From: an uncultured Bacteroides sp.
Lineage (GTDB): Bacteria; Bacteroidota; Bacteroidia; Bacteroidales; Bacteroidaceae
Direction of reading: 5' to 3'
Length of the DNA stretch: 64,000 nt
NCBI GenBank assembly: GCA_949296575.1
Contig: CASFPE010000003.1
Location: forward strand, 62,001-126,000
Part shown: positions 44,655 to 54,028 of the stretch, piece after piece
How the letters are laid out: each line of letters opens with the position of its first letter
How positions within the stretch are numbered: the stretch's first letter is position 1
Notes under the pieces: generated by a model
What the model was told of the DNA's origin: nothing
Databases searched by the model: none
What the model saw: only the letters and a program-made list of their open reading frames with translations
Program-made: the position numbers and the translations under genes

Positions 44655-45731
44655 ATGCGTATAGGACTAATAGTAGGGCTTGTTTGTTTCTTATTTATAG
44701 CAACAATGCAGGGACAAAATTTGCGATATGTTGATGCACGGGATTTGTCCATGGTGGGAAAGGCTTGTTCATCGAAAGAGTTTTATCATCGGTTGGATAC
44801 AGTTTTGTTTAAAAAATTGCCCTCTAAGGTAAAATATTTATCTACTCATTCTTGTGGTTTGGCAATAGGCTTTGTTACAAATAGCACTATCGTTGCAGTT
44901 AAATGGATCGTTAAGCCAGACAAGCCTTCCGCTAATTTGTCGGCTATAGCACAAAAAGGTTTGGATTTGTATATTAAGCACAATGGTGTATGGGAATTTG
45001 CCGGGGTTGGTATTCCAGATTTGAATGAGAACAGTTGTGAAGGATTGATTGTTCAAAATATGGATTCCCAATCAAAAGAATGCTTATTATATCTTCCTTT
45101 ATTTAGCGAGGTAAAATCATTAGAGATAGGAATAGAAGAAGATTCATCCATATTTCCATTGCAGTATCCGTTTAAAAAGAAAGTGTTGATATATGGTTCG
45201 AGCATTGTGCATGGTGCCGAGGCATCAAGGCCTGGAACCACTTACGTAGCAAAGCTTTCTCGCCGTACAGGCATTGATTTTATTAATTTGGGGTTCAGCG
45301 GAAATGCCCGCATGGAAAATAGCATGGCAGATTGTTTGGCAAGTTTAAATGCCGATGCTTATGTCTTGGATTGCGTCCCGAATGTAACAGCCGGGCAAAT
45401 AGCTGAACGTACCGCTTATCTTGTTAAGACAATACGTAAAGCACATCCTAAAGCTCCGATTATTGTTATGCAAAGTATAGCAATGGATATTGGCAATTTT
45501 GATGCAGAGAAAAAGAATGATTTGAGAATAAAGAATGAATTTATTCGGGCTGAAGTTGAAAAGCTTTGGCATGCAGGAATGCAAGAACTTTATTTTATTG
45601 AAGGAGAAAAGTTGATAGGGTATGATCATGAAGGAACCGGGGATGGGATACATCCGAATGATTTAGGTTTTGAACGCATGGCTGCTTGTTTAAGTTCTCA
45701 ATTGCTGGATATATTGAAGTATGAGAAGTAA
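44655..45731 (+). CDS. secreted SGNH/GDSL hydrolase (probable carbohydrate esterase)
   Basis: 358 residues from the ATG at 44655; a TTG 18 bases upstream is not a credible start. A signal peptide (to about residue 20, ATMQGQ) leads into an N-terminal beta-sandwich of the GxDLY type (KGLDLYIKHNG), then the SGNH catalytic domain. The serine block is YGSSIVHGAEA (nucleophile the second Ser of GSS), followed by GFSGNARME and the C-terminal Asp/His block DGIHPNDLGF. Enzymes of this architecture deacetylate polysaccharides. It begins a four-gene run with two GH28 genes and a CE7 gene. Confidence 0.85.
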   Translation: MRIGLIVGLVCFLFIATMQGQNLRYVDARDLSMVGKACSSKEFYHRLDTVLFKKLPSKVKYLSTHSCGLAIGFVTNSTIVAVKWIVKPDKPSANLSAIAQKGLDLYIKHNGVWEFAGVGIPDLNENSCEGLIVQNMDSQSKECLLYLPLFSEVKSLEIGIEEDSSIFPLQYPFKKKVLIYGSSIVHGAEASRPGTTYVAKLSRRTGIDFINLGFSGNARMENSMADCLASLNADAYVLDCVPNVTAGQIAERTAYLVKTIRKAHPKAPIIVMQSIAMDIGNFDAEKKNDLRIKNEFIRAEVEKLWHAGMQELYFIEGEKLIGYDHEGTGDGIHPNDLGFERMAACLSSQLLDILKYEK

Positions 45732-45764
45732 AAAGAATGAATTATAAAGATTAAGAGAAATGTT

Positions 45765-47171
45765 ATGAGAAAGCGATGCTTGTTAATGTTGGTCGCCTTT
45801 TTAGCTGCTGTTCAGTTGTTTGCATATTCAGTAGATATTATGGCATTAGGGGCAAAAGGTGATGGAGTGACCGATAATACGGCTATTATACAAAAGGCCA
45901 TCGATGATTGTTCCTTTAAGAAAGGGGGCGTTGTGGAAATTCCTGCAGGAAGGTTTCTAACTCGGACGCTTTTCTTGAAATCAGATGTGAATCTGCATTT
46001 GCAGTTTGGGGCGGAGTTGTTGGGAAGTACTGACCTTGAATCCTATCACGAAGTGTTTCCTGTTTTAAAGGGCAAGGAAACGCCTGCGTTGATTTTTGCC
46101 CGTAATGCCTGCAATATTGCAATTACTGGTTTGGGTACGATAAATGGACAAGGGTTTCATTCAAATTTTCAGCATGGGAATGATTCAGAAGGAGGCCCCA
46201 AGCGGCCAAAGATAATCTACTTTATAGGTTGCAAGAATGTGTGCGTGCAGGATGTGACATTGCGGAACTCGGCTTATTGGACGCAAGACTATGAGAAATG
46301 CGATGGCGTTGTGGTCAGAGGCGTGAAGGTGTATTGCCATTCGAATTGGAACAATGATGGCCTTGACATCGACAGTCGAAATGTGGTGGTTTCTGATTGT
46401 TACATAGATTGTGATGATGATGCATTGTGCTTGAAAAGTGACACAGACGTTCCTTGTGAAAATGTGGTTGTTACGAACTGCGTGTTGAAAACCAATTGCA
46501 ATGCGATAAAGTTTGGAACATCCTCGTATAGTGGGTTTAAGAATGTGTCGATAACAAATTGCGTCATAGACAGGGCTTCGGAAGATAATATTCGCCAATG
46601 GTATAAAAATTATCCTTGGCTTGGGACGAGGCAAAACACAGTTGTTTCTGGGATAGCCTTGGAGTCAGTGGATGGTGGTGTCCTTGAGAATGTAATTATT
46701 TCAGATATTTCCATGAGAGGTGTGCAGACTCCTATATTTGTTCGTTTGGGGGATCGTAAAAGAACATTTACGAAACAAATAAGCCGGATTAATGATGTGA
46801 TGATAAGCCGGATCATGGCACGTAGCGAAAGCAAAGTGGCGTGTTCGATAACAGGAGTGCCGGAAGGAAAAGTTCAGAATCTTACAATTAGCGATGTGAC
46901 ATTGATTACAGATGCTGAGGTAGATAAAAGGGAAATAAAGGAAGAAGTGCCTGAGGCTGTAAACAAATATCCGGAAAATAGAATGTTCGGCTGTATTCTT
47001 CCGGCATCGGGCTTTTATCTAAGGCACGTTGATGGCATAACTTTTTGTAACATTAAAGTGATTACGAAGAAAAGGGATGAAAGGCCAATGTTTTATTTGG
47101 ATGATGTTGACGATTTTGTATGTCAAGGATGTACGTTTAATGGAGTTGAACCAGTTGTTGAAGAAAAATGA
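45765..47171 (+). CDS. GH28 polygalacturonase-family enzyme
   Basis: 468-residue secreted parallel beta-helix enzyme. After the signal peptide an N-terminal loop (ALGAKGDGVTDNTAIIQKAID) typical of pectinases is followed by the GH28 core. Asp198 and Asp201 lie in NNDGLDIDS, and Asp217-Asp219 in DCDDDALCLKS; these match the NTD and DD catalytic blocks. The canonical GHG block is replaced by NCNAIKFGT and no RIK block is obvious, as in divergent Bacteroidota GH28 subgroups. Probably an exo-acting uronidase or related enzyme. The stop codon overlaps the CE7 start (ATGA). Confidence 0.87.
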   Translation: MRKRCLLMLVAFLAAVQLFAYSVDIMALGAKGDGVTDNTAIIQKAIDDCSFKKGGVVEIPAGRFLTRTLFLKSDVNLHLQFGAELLGSTDLESYHEVFPVLKGKETPALIFARNACNIAITGLGTINGQGFHSNFQHGNDSEGGPKRPKIIYFIGCKNVCVQDVTLRNSAYWTQDYEKCDGVVVRGVKVYCHSNWNNDGLDIDSRNVVVSDCYIDCDDDALCLKSDTDVPCENVVVTNCVLKTNCNAIKFGTSSYSGFKNVSITNCVIDRASEDNIRQWYKNYPWLGTRQNTVVSGIALESVDGGVLENVIISDISMRGVQTPIFVRLGDRKRTFTKQISRINDVMISRIMARSESKVACSITGVPEGKVQNLTISDVTLITDAEVDKREIKEEVPEAVNKYPENRMFGCILPASGFYLRHVDGITFCNIKVITKKRDERPMFYLDDVDDFVCQGCTFNGVEPVVEEK

Positions 47172-48458
47172 AGCGATTGATATTGTTAAGTTGGTGGATT
47201 TGCCTGTCATGGGTCTGCTGGACGCAACCGGTGCAACAAATGGTGCGTGTTTCAGTTGTTCCTGACAGTGATACATGGCTCTATGCGTTAGGTGAAGATG
47301 TGAACTTTGCAATTACTGTAACAAAAAACGGGATTCCTCTAAAAGGAGTAAGACTCAAGTATGAGCTTTCGCAGGACATGATGGAACCGTTTAAATGTGA
47401 AACGATTGTTTTGAATCAAGGAACTGTTGCCGTGAATGGTGGTTCGTTGAATACATCTGGATTTTTGCGTTGCCGTGCGTTGGCAGAGATTGGCGGAAAG
47501 TTGTATGAAGGAAGGTGTACGGTAGGTTATGAACCACAGTCTATCAAGCCTGCCACGGTTATGCCGCCTGATTTCCGCGAATTTTGGGAAAAGGCTAAAT
47601 CCAAGAATGCAGAGATTCCGATGGATGCATGTTTGCGTTTATTGCCTGATAGATGCACTTCTAAAGTGGATGTTTATGAATTGAGCGTACAAAGTTTCCG
47701 GCACGGTAGCCGTATGTATGGGATACTTTGTGTCCCTAAAGGTGGAGGCAAATATCCGGCTTTATTGCGTGTGCCTGGTGCAGGGGTTCGTCCTTATGAA
47801 GGCCATATTGCTGAAGCAGAGCGTGGGTATATTAGACATGGGCATACATGGTATTCCAGTCACAATGCCTCCATTGATTTATCAGGATTTGCGGAATGGT
47901 GCTTTGGATAATTATTGGAATTTTAATTGGGATGATCCAGATGCGGTTTATTACAAACGGGTTTATATGGGATGCATCCGCATGGTTGATTATATATGCA
48001 GCATGTCTGTGTTTAATGGTGATTTAATAGTTTATGGGGGCAGCCAAGGTGGCTTGTTGTCGTTGGTGACAGCGGCATTAGATGACAGGGTAAAAGGTTG
48101 TGTCGTGTTTCATCCGGCTTTGGCTGATGTGAATGGGTATTTGCATGGCCGTGCCGGCGGATGGCCTCATTATTTCAAAGGCAAGAATGGTTTGGATAAT
48201 GCAACTCGGAAAGAGGAAGAGAGCATTGCTTATTATGATGCTGTCAATTTTGCCCGGATATTGGACAAGCCTGTGTTTATGTCGTTTGGGTATAACGATA
48301 TGGTGTGTCCTCCTACTACATCTTATGCTGTATATAACAGTATATGGTCGGAAAAAACTTTAGTCCCTGTCCCGGAAACTGAGCATTATGCTTATCCGGA
48401 AACATGGGAAGAAGCTTGGGATTGGGGCGAGAACCTTTTGAATGGCAAGAACAAGTAA
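47168..48458 (+). pseudogene. frameshifted acetyl xylan esterase/cephalosporin-C deacetylase (CE7)
   Basis: One CE7-type alpha/beta-hydrolase is split over two frames. The 5' part (47168 to about 47833) encodes a signal peptide, a beta-sandwich and the start of the hydrolase up to LLRVPGAGVRPYEGHIAEAERGY. The frame then goes wrong and stops at 47911. The correct continuation is in the frame of 47718-48458, from LDMGIHGIPV (about 47832) onward, with nucleophile motif YGGSQGG, FGYNDMVCPP and the His in ETEHYAYPE. A net +1 shift around 47828-47835 joins them. There is no homopolymer at the site. It is a real mutation or an assembly error; either way both halves are otherwise intact. Confidence 0.85.
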
Positions 48459-48483
48459 TCGTTTAATTTTAATATTGAATATC

Positions 48484-51192
48484 ATGAAAACAAAGAATGG
48501 TTTTACGGGTTTAAAATACTGGATGTTATCCTGTTTTTTCATGGGAGGGATGTCGTCTGGTGCATGGGCTATTGATTTTGCAGGCGGAACAGGGACCGTT
48601 GAAGACCCCTATGTAATCAACACGGCGGATGAATTGAATGCTGTGAGGAATAATTTGAGTGTCCATTACCAATTGGGGGCAGATGTTGATTTGACAGACT
48701 GGATAAATGCTAACAGCCCGGATGCGGGATGGCTTCCGATTGGCACGAGTGATGCCCCGTTCATCGGCACGTTTGACGGGAATGGGCATGTCATTGAAAA
48801 TATTTGGGCGGAAACAAGTGGGGCGAATGCCGGATTGTTTGGAGTCATTGGCGGAGATGTCACGATACAGAGATTGGGTGTAATTGTCGCTGATGGAAGG
48901 AAGGTTTCAGGCGGCAGCAATGTCGGCATATTGGTCGGGCTTTCTACCGGCGTGGGTGGCACAAAGAAAACTTTGATACAAGAAGTGTATGTTTCTGGCA
49001 ATGTGGAATCAAAAGGCACGCTTGTCGGGGGCATTGTGGGGAGAAACAATAATCAGAATATCACTATTCTCAATTCTTATGCCAAGGGTAATGTCTATGC
49101 AACAGGAGACGGCGTGGGCGGAATTATAGGAAGTTCGTATGGACCTTGTACGGCGCTTGTTGACAGATGTTATGCATTGAATAATATTACTGTTGACGGT
49201 GGCGGATCTACAGGTGGCATCATGGGGACAGTGAGTGCGCCGGATGCTTCCGTTGAACAGATGAATGCCACCATCTCAAATTGCGTTGCCATCAATAAAA
49301 GGTTGACTGTGAGGGATGATATCCCGAACCGCATCTTTACATGGGCAAAGCAGGACAAGGTTGTGTTACAGGGTAACATGGCTTTTTCGGGCTGTTTGAT
49401 CAATGAGGCTCCGTTTTCAAGTAGTGATGCGAATGGAAAAAACGGGCAGGATAAGAATGCGGATGAGTTGGCTTCCCAAGCCACTTATGCAAATTGGGAT
49501 TTTGAGAATGTTTGGGCAATGGGGAATGGAGGATTCCAATTGCCGGCATTGAAGAATGTTTCGTTGGAAAAACAGCCTAAGGATGCTTACAGTTTAGATT
49601 TGGAGTCTGACAATCCTTTTGTTGACTTGGTGCCTGTGGGAGGAGAATTGAATGTGGTTGAACAATGCGGGGTGTCGAACAATGGCCGGGATGACGTGAC
49701 AGATTTGATTCAGCAGGCCATCGATGCATGTTCCATGAAGCAAGCCACAGTGGTTGTTCCTGAAGGCCGTTATGCCATTCGCCCGATATTTCTGCGTTCC
49801 AACGTGACATTGAGATTGGAAGAAGGGGCGCAATTGATAGGTAGCCGCAATATAGAAGACTATCGTTCGGCTTTTCCCAACGCGGGGGCGATTGAAACCA
49901 GCGCTTTGGTATTTGGCAAAGGCATAGAAAACGTGGCGATAACAGGGAAAGGCATCATCAATGGACGTGGCGATGCTCCTGACTTTGATTTCGGCAATGG
50001 AAAGGGGGACCGCCCTAAAGTGCTTCATTTGGTGGATTGCAAGAATGTAGTTGTAGAGGATGTCACGCTGCAAAATTCGGCATTTTGGACGGCGCATTTC
50101 CTGATGTGCGATGGCGTGAAGATAAAAGGCGTGAAAATATACAGTCATACGAATTGGAATAATGACGGGATAGACATTGACTCGCGGAATGTGGAAATAG
50201 AAGATTGCGACATCGATTGCGACGATGATGGCATCTGCATGAAAAGCGACAGGGGGATTATGGTGGAGAATGTGACGGTAAAGAATTGCACGATTCGCAC
50301 GAACTGCAATGCTATCAAATTGGGTACAGCAGGGAAAACTGGATTCCGTAACATCACTTACACGGACTGCGTGATAGAGAAAGCGAGCGAGGACAATTTC
50401 CGTAAGCATTACGAAAACAGCAAACTTGCATTCTGCGGCATCAACATGGAAGGACCTTCGGTCATTTCCGGGATTGCCTTGGAGTCTGTGAACGGAGGCG
50501 TGTTGGACGAAGTGAACATTTCCAACATACAGATGAAGGATGTGCATACAGCCATCTTCCTCCGTTTGGGTCAACGTGAGGGTTCTCCGCAGATGAGCGA
50601 GTTGAAAAATGTGACTATTTCCAATGTGAAGGCCACCTGTGTAAGCAAATTGGCCAGTTCCATTGTGGGTGTGCCTGATGGAATCATCGATAATGTGTTG
50701 ATTAAGGATGTTGAGATTACATTGCCGGGAGGAGGAACCATCAATGATGCCAATGCGAATGTGCCTGAATTGGTTGATGCATACCCGGAGGCCAATATGT
50801 TTGGCACGCCTTTGCCAGCTTACGGGTTTTATGTCCGCCACGCCAATAACGTGAAGTTTGAGAACGTGAAGTTCAACTTGCAGGCGGCAGATGCCCGCCC
50901 GGAATACGTGTTTGACGATGTGGAAAACCACGAAGTGATTACAGGCATCGAGCAACTTGACGGTGGGGATGATTTTGAATTTGCCTTTGATGCCGATGGC
51001 GGTTTGCAGGTGTCTTCCCGTGCCGGTGGTTTTGCTCAAATCAAAGTGTTTGACATTTCCGGGAAGATGGTCGGCACGGCAAGCGTGCAAGCTTCGGAGA
51101 CGGCATCAATAGGTTTGCCGGGTACGGGCATCTACATCGTTACTGTCTATACGCCGGAGGGAACCATTGCACGCAAAATTGCATGCCGATAA
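48484..51192 (+). CDS. GLUG module fused to GH28 with T9SS sorting domain
   Basis: 902 residues from the ATG at 48484 (an upstream in-frame extension overlaps the CE7 end and lacks signal-peptide character). Signal peptide, GLUG-type module (about 30-375, GGTGTVEDPYVINTADELN, FDGNGHVIENI, LFGVIGG), GH28 domain (about 385-805) and T9SS-type C-terminus (about 825-902, VFDISGKMVG, GIYIVTVYT, KIACR). Catalytic blocks are NNDGIDIDS (Asp561, Asp564) and DCDDDGICMKS (Asp580-Asp582); as in the neighbour at 45765, the GHG block is replaced by NCNAIKLGT. The GH28 part is paralogous to 45765. It is exported to the surface or medium via T9SS. Confidence 0.88.
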   Translation: MKTKNGFTGLKYWMLSCFFMGGMSSGAWAIDFAGGTGTVEDPYVINTADELNAVRNNLSVHYQLGADVDLTDWINANSPDAGWLPIGTSDAPFIGTFDGNGHVIENIWAETSGANAGLFGVIGGDVTIQRLGVIVADGRKVSGGSNVGILVGLSTGVGGTKKTLIQEVYVSGNVESKGTLVGGIVGRNNNQNITILNSYAKGNVYATGDGVGGIIGSSYGPCTALVDRCYALNNITVDGGGSTGGIMGTVSAPDASVEQMNATISNCVAINKRLTVRDDIPNRIFTWAKQDKVVLQGNMAFSGCLINEAPFSSSDANGKNGQDKNADELASQATYANWDFENVWAMGNGGFQLPALKNVSLEKQPKDAYSLDLESDNPFVDLVPVGGELNVVEQCGVSNNGRDDVTDLIQQAIDACSMKQATVVVPEGRYAIRPIFLRSNVTLRLEEGAQLIGSRNIEDYRSAFPNAGAIETSALVFGKGIENVAITGKGIINGRGDAPDFDFGNGKGDRPKVLHLVDCKNVVVEDVTLQNSAFWTAHFLMCDGVKIKGVKIYSHTNWNNDGIDIDSRNVEIEDCDIDCDDDGICMKSDRGIMVENVTVKNCTIRTNCNAIKLGTAGKTGFRNITYTDCVIEKASEDNFRKHYENSKLAFCGINMEGPSVISGIALESVNGGVLDEVNISNIQMKDVHTAIFLRLGQREGSPQMSELKNVTISNVKATCVSKLASSIVGVPDGIIDNVLIKDVEITLPGGGTINDANANVPELVDAYPEANMFGTPLPAYGFYVRHANNVKFENVKFNLQAADARPEYVFDDVENHEVITGIEQLDGGDDFEFAFDADGGLQVSSRAGGFAQIKVFDISGKMVGTASVQASETASIGLPGTGIYIVTVYTPEGTIARKIACR

Positions 51193-51416
51193 GCAATGGC
51201 TCTTTTGATTTTTGAAGACTTTGGGGCGTTTGCGTAGCTCTTGTAGGAGAGCTTGGCATGATGAATTTCTAGTTTACTGTGAAAAACTCGCAGTTTATGC
51301 GGGTAAAAAAGCAAAGCAGATCACTTCAAGTAAACAGGCAACATTAAATATTAAACAAACCCAATGAAAGGCAATGGGACGCATCTGCTGCCACTGCCTT
51401 TCATATACCTAATCTC
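51193..51416. other. intergenic region with short leader ORF and stem-loop
   Basis: 224 bp. After the GH28 stop there is a small agctct/agagct hairpin (about 51237-51254). At the right end an 18-codon frame (51364-51420) coincides with a 14-bp imperfect stem-loop. No TAnnTTTG box was found. Confidence 0.6.
51364..51404 (+). promoter_or_regulatory. stem-loop overlapping an 18-codon leader frame before the symporter gene
   Basis: Arms 51364-51377 and 51391-51404 pair at 13 of 14 positions. The left arm begins with the ATG of a frame encoding MKGNGTHLLPLPFIYLIS, whose stop (51418-51420) overlaps the symporter ATG. This arrangement could couple or regulate translation. There is no T-run, so it is not a terminator. 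Confidence 0.4.
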
Positions 51417-52799
51417 ATGATGACACAAAAAGAAAAAATCGGATATGGCTTGGGCGACATGTCTTCCTCGATGTTCTGGAAGATATTTTCTTATTACTTG
51501 CCATTCTTTTATTCCAATATATTCGGCCTGAGTTTGGCTGATGCGGGATTGTTGATGTTGATTACCCGTGTTTGGGATGCGTTGTTTGACCCGATGATGG
51601 GCGCGCTTGTCGACCGTACTCGTTCTCGTTGGGGAAAATATCGGCCTTATTTGTTGTGGATGGCAGTGCCTTTTGCCGTTTCCGGCATTTTGCTTTTCAC
51701 GATTCCGAGCTTTGGATATCCGGGCAAGTTGGCATGGGCGTATGCCACTTATATTTTGATGATGACGGTTTACACGAGCATCAATGTGCCTTATGGTGCC
51801 ATGTTGGGGGTGATGACGGATGATTCGAATGCAAAGACGGTGTTTTCTTCTTATCGCATGTTTTTTGCTTATGGTGGAAGTTTTATTGCATTAGGGGCTT
51901 GGGAGCCTTTGTGCCGCTTCTTCCAGTCAACGGGATGCACAGTGGCAGCCAGTTGGCAATATGCAATGATTGTCATTGCGGTTGTTTGCCTGATAGGCTT
52001 TTTTGCTTGTTTTGGCATGACTCGCGAGCGTGTGAGAACGGTTTCAAGCAAGTCTGTTTTTAAAGATGTGAAGTCGCTTTTGGCCAATTCTCCTTGGTGG
52101 ATATTGAATGTGATGGCCATGGGTTCTAACCTTTTCAACACGGTGCGTGGCGCAACGGCCACATATTATTTCAAAGATTATGTCAGTACGGATGCTTTTT
52201 GGGATTTCGGTGCATTTAGTTTGATGCTTTATGCCGGGCTTTTCTTGATGATAGGGGAAATATGCAATATGGCAGGGGTTGTTTTGGCAGTTCCTTTCTC
52301 AGCAAAAGTAGGAAAGAAACCGGCTTATTGCTTGTCCTTGGTAGGGCTGGTTCTGTTCAGCGTCCTGTTCTTTTTTATGCCTAACACGGTGGTTGGTTGG
52401 TGGTGGATGATGCTGTTGCAAATATTGATTTCTGTTTGCACCGGGATTATATCCCCATTGATATGGAGCATGTATGCCGATGTGGCCGATTATGCGGAAC
52501 ATAAGGATGGAACGTCCTCCACAGGTTTGATATTCTCTTCCGGTTCCATGGCGCAGAAGTTTGGCAGTGCATTTGCCGGTTGGGCGGTGATGGTGTTGTT
52601 GGCTTTCTTTGGATACAATACGGCTGAGGATGCAATGCAAACCCCCGAAGCGGTCAATGGTTTGAAGTATCTGATGAGTTTTATTCCGGCGGGCATTGCT
52701 TTGCTTTCCATTTTTGTTGTGTGGTTGTATCCGTTGAACCGTTCACGGATGCATGCGATAAATTTAGAATTAGCGGAACGCAGAAAAGGAGTAAGATAA
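51417..52799 (+). CDS. GPH-family (MelB-like) sugar:cation symporter
   Basis: 460-residue inner-membrane transporter with about 12 hydrophobic helices. The MelB/GPH signatures are KIGYGLGDMSSSMFWKI at the N-terminus and DPMMGALVDRTRSRWGKYRPYLL after helix 2, with a late SLIWSMYADVADYAEHKDGTSSTGL-like segment. It imports mono- or disaccharides with Na+ or H+. Followed by the epimerase with a 1-bp overlap, it corresponds to the mannobiose transporter of the B. fragilis mannan operon. Two adjacent ATGs (51417, 51420) can serve as start. Confidence 0.92.
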   Translation: MMTQKEKIGYGLGDMSSSMFWKIFSYYLPFFYSNIFGLSLADAGLLMLITRVWDALFDPMMGALVDRTRSRWGKYRPYLLWMAVPFAVSGILLFTIPSFGYPGKLAWAYATYILMMTVYTSINVPYGAMLGVMTDDSNAKTVFSSYRMFFAYGGSFIALGAWEPLCRFFQSTGCTVAASWQYAMIVIAVVCLIGFFACFGMTRERVRTVSSKSVFKDVKSLLANSPWWILNVMAMGSNLFNTVRGATATYYFKDYVSTDAFWDFGAFSLMLYAGLFLMIGEICNMAGVVLAVPFSAKVGKKPAYCLSLVGLVLFSVLFFFMPNTVVGWWWMMLLQILISVCTGIISPLIWSMYADVADYAEHKDGTSSTGLIFSSGSMAQKFGSAFAGWAVMVLLAFFGYNTAEDAMQTPEAVNGLKYLMSFIPAGIALLSIFVVWLYPLNRSRMHAINLELAERRKGVR

Positions 52800-53995
52800 T
52801 GAAAGATGTTGTATTGGCAATGAGAGAAGAAATGCAGCATGAACTTGTTTGCGGCATTCTTCCGTTTTGGATGGACAAGATGGTCGATGAAGTGAATGGC
52901 GGCTTTTACGGCCGCATGACCGGGAAAGATGAACTGGTGTGTGGCGCAGAAAAGGGAGCTATCCTTAATGCGCGCATTTTGTGGACATTCTCGGCTGCTT
53001 ATCGTCTGTTGAAGGAACCGGAATATTTGGAAATGGCTGCCCGTGCCAAAGATTATATGATTGCTCATTTCTATGACCACGAATTTGGGGGCATTTATTG
53101 GTCTTTGGACAGCCAAGGCAAGCCTTTGGACATGAAAAAGCAGATTTATGCATTGGGCTTTGCCATCTATGGCTTGAGCGAATATTATCGTGCAACGGGC
53201 GATAGCGAGGCTTTGGATTATGCAGTCCGCCTGTTTGATAGCATCGAGGCGCATAGCTTTGATTCGGAAAAGAATGGCTATTGTGAGGCTTTGACCCGTG
53301 AATGGGGCGAAATAGCAGACATGCGTTTGAGCGAGAAAGATGCCAACGAACGCAAGACCATGAACACGCATTTGCACATCTTGGAAGCATATGCCAACTT
53401 ATACCGGGTGTGGAAAGACAAACGTTTGGAGAAGCAGTTGTGCAATCTGGTTCATTTGTTTGTTACGAAAATATTGGATGCGCATAGCGGGCATTTGGAT
53501 TTGTTTTTTGATGATGATTGGAACAGCAAATATCAGATTGTTTCCTATGGGCATGACATTGAGGCATCGTGGCTCATTCATGAAGCTGCCCTTGTCTTGG
53601 GCGGCAAGGAGGTATTAGAGAATGTGGAGCCGGTGGTGAGGCATATTGCGTCAGCCGCAGATGAAGGCTTGATGCCTGATGGCTCGATGGCTTATGAGAC
53701 TTTCTTGAATGACAAGAGAACGGACTTGGAACGCCATTGGTGGGTGCAGGCCGAGAATGTGGTCGGGCATCTTAATTTGTACCAACATTTTGATGATGAA
53801 GAGGCTTTGCAGAAAGCAGTTCGTTGCTGGAACTTCATCAAGCAGCATTTGATAGACCTCTTGCATGGTGAATGGCATTGGAGCATATTGCCTGATGGAG
53901 CAATTAATACGGTTGACGACAAAGCTGGCTTTTGGAAATGCCCATATCATAATGGCCGCATGTGCATGGAAGTTATGGAAAGGTTCACTGAGTAA
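52799..53995 (+). CDS. cellobiose 2-epimerase (AGE family)
   Basis: 398 residues from the ATG at 52799, which overlaps the symporter stop by one base; the longer open frame from 52721 lies within the symporter and is rejected. Cytosolic (alpha/alpha)6-barrel enzyme that epimerises the reducing glucose/mannose of beta-1,4 disaccharides, here mannobiose to mannosyl-glucose. Catalytic-type histidines are seen at His252 (GHDIEASWL) and His384 (CPYHNGRMC), and the HWWVQAE loop is present. Its product is the substrate of the GH130 enzyme at 35376. Confidence 0.92.
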   Translation: MKDVVLAMREEMQHELVCGILPFWMDKMVDEVNGGFYGRMTGKDELVCGAEKGAILNARILWTFSAAYRLLKEPEYLEMAARAKDYMIAHFYDHEFGGIYWSLDSQGKPLDMKKQIYALGFAIYGLSEYYRATGDSEALDYAVRLFDSIEAHSFDSEKNGYCEALTREWGEIADMRLSEKDANERKTMNTHLHILEAYANLYRVWKDKRLEKQLCNLVHLFVTKILDAHSGHLDLFFDDDWNSKYQIVSYGHDIEASWLIHEAALVLGGKEVLENVEPVVRHIASAADEGLMPDGSMAYETFLNDKRTDLERHWWVQAENVVGHLNLYQHFDDEEALQKAVRCWNFIKQHLIDLLHGEWHWSILPDGAINTVDDKAGFWKCPYHNGRMCMEVMERFTE

Positions 53996-54028
53996 ATTAA
54001 TAATAATTGTTCATATAAATCTATTAAC

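Noticed and set aside
47168..48458. Two separate esterase genes
   Set aside because: Neither half is a complete hydrolase; together they make one CE7 protein in order, so a frameshift is the simpler reading.
51225..51300. tRNA-like segment (gcgtagctc...ggagagc)
   Set aside because: Only the D-arm-like piece resembles a tRNA; there is no matching acceptor stem, anticodon arm or T-loop. It is a 6-bp hairpin.
52721..52798. Upstream extension of the epimerase frame
   Set aside because: It lies wholly within the symporter coding region; the ATG at 52799 overlaps the stop in the usual coupled way and begins the homologous protein.
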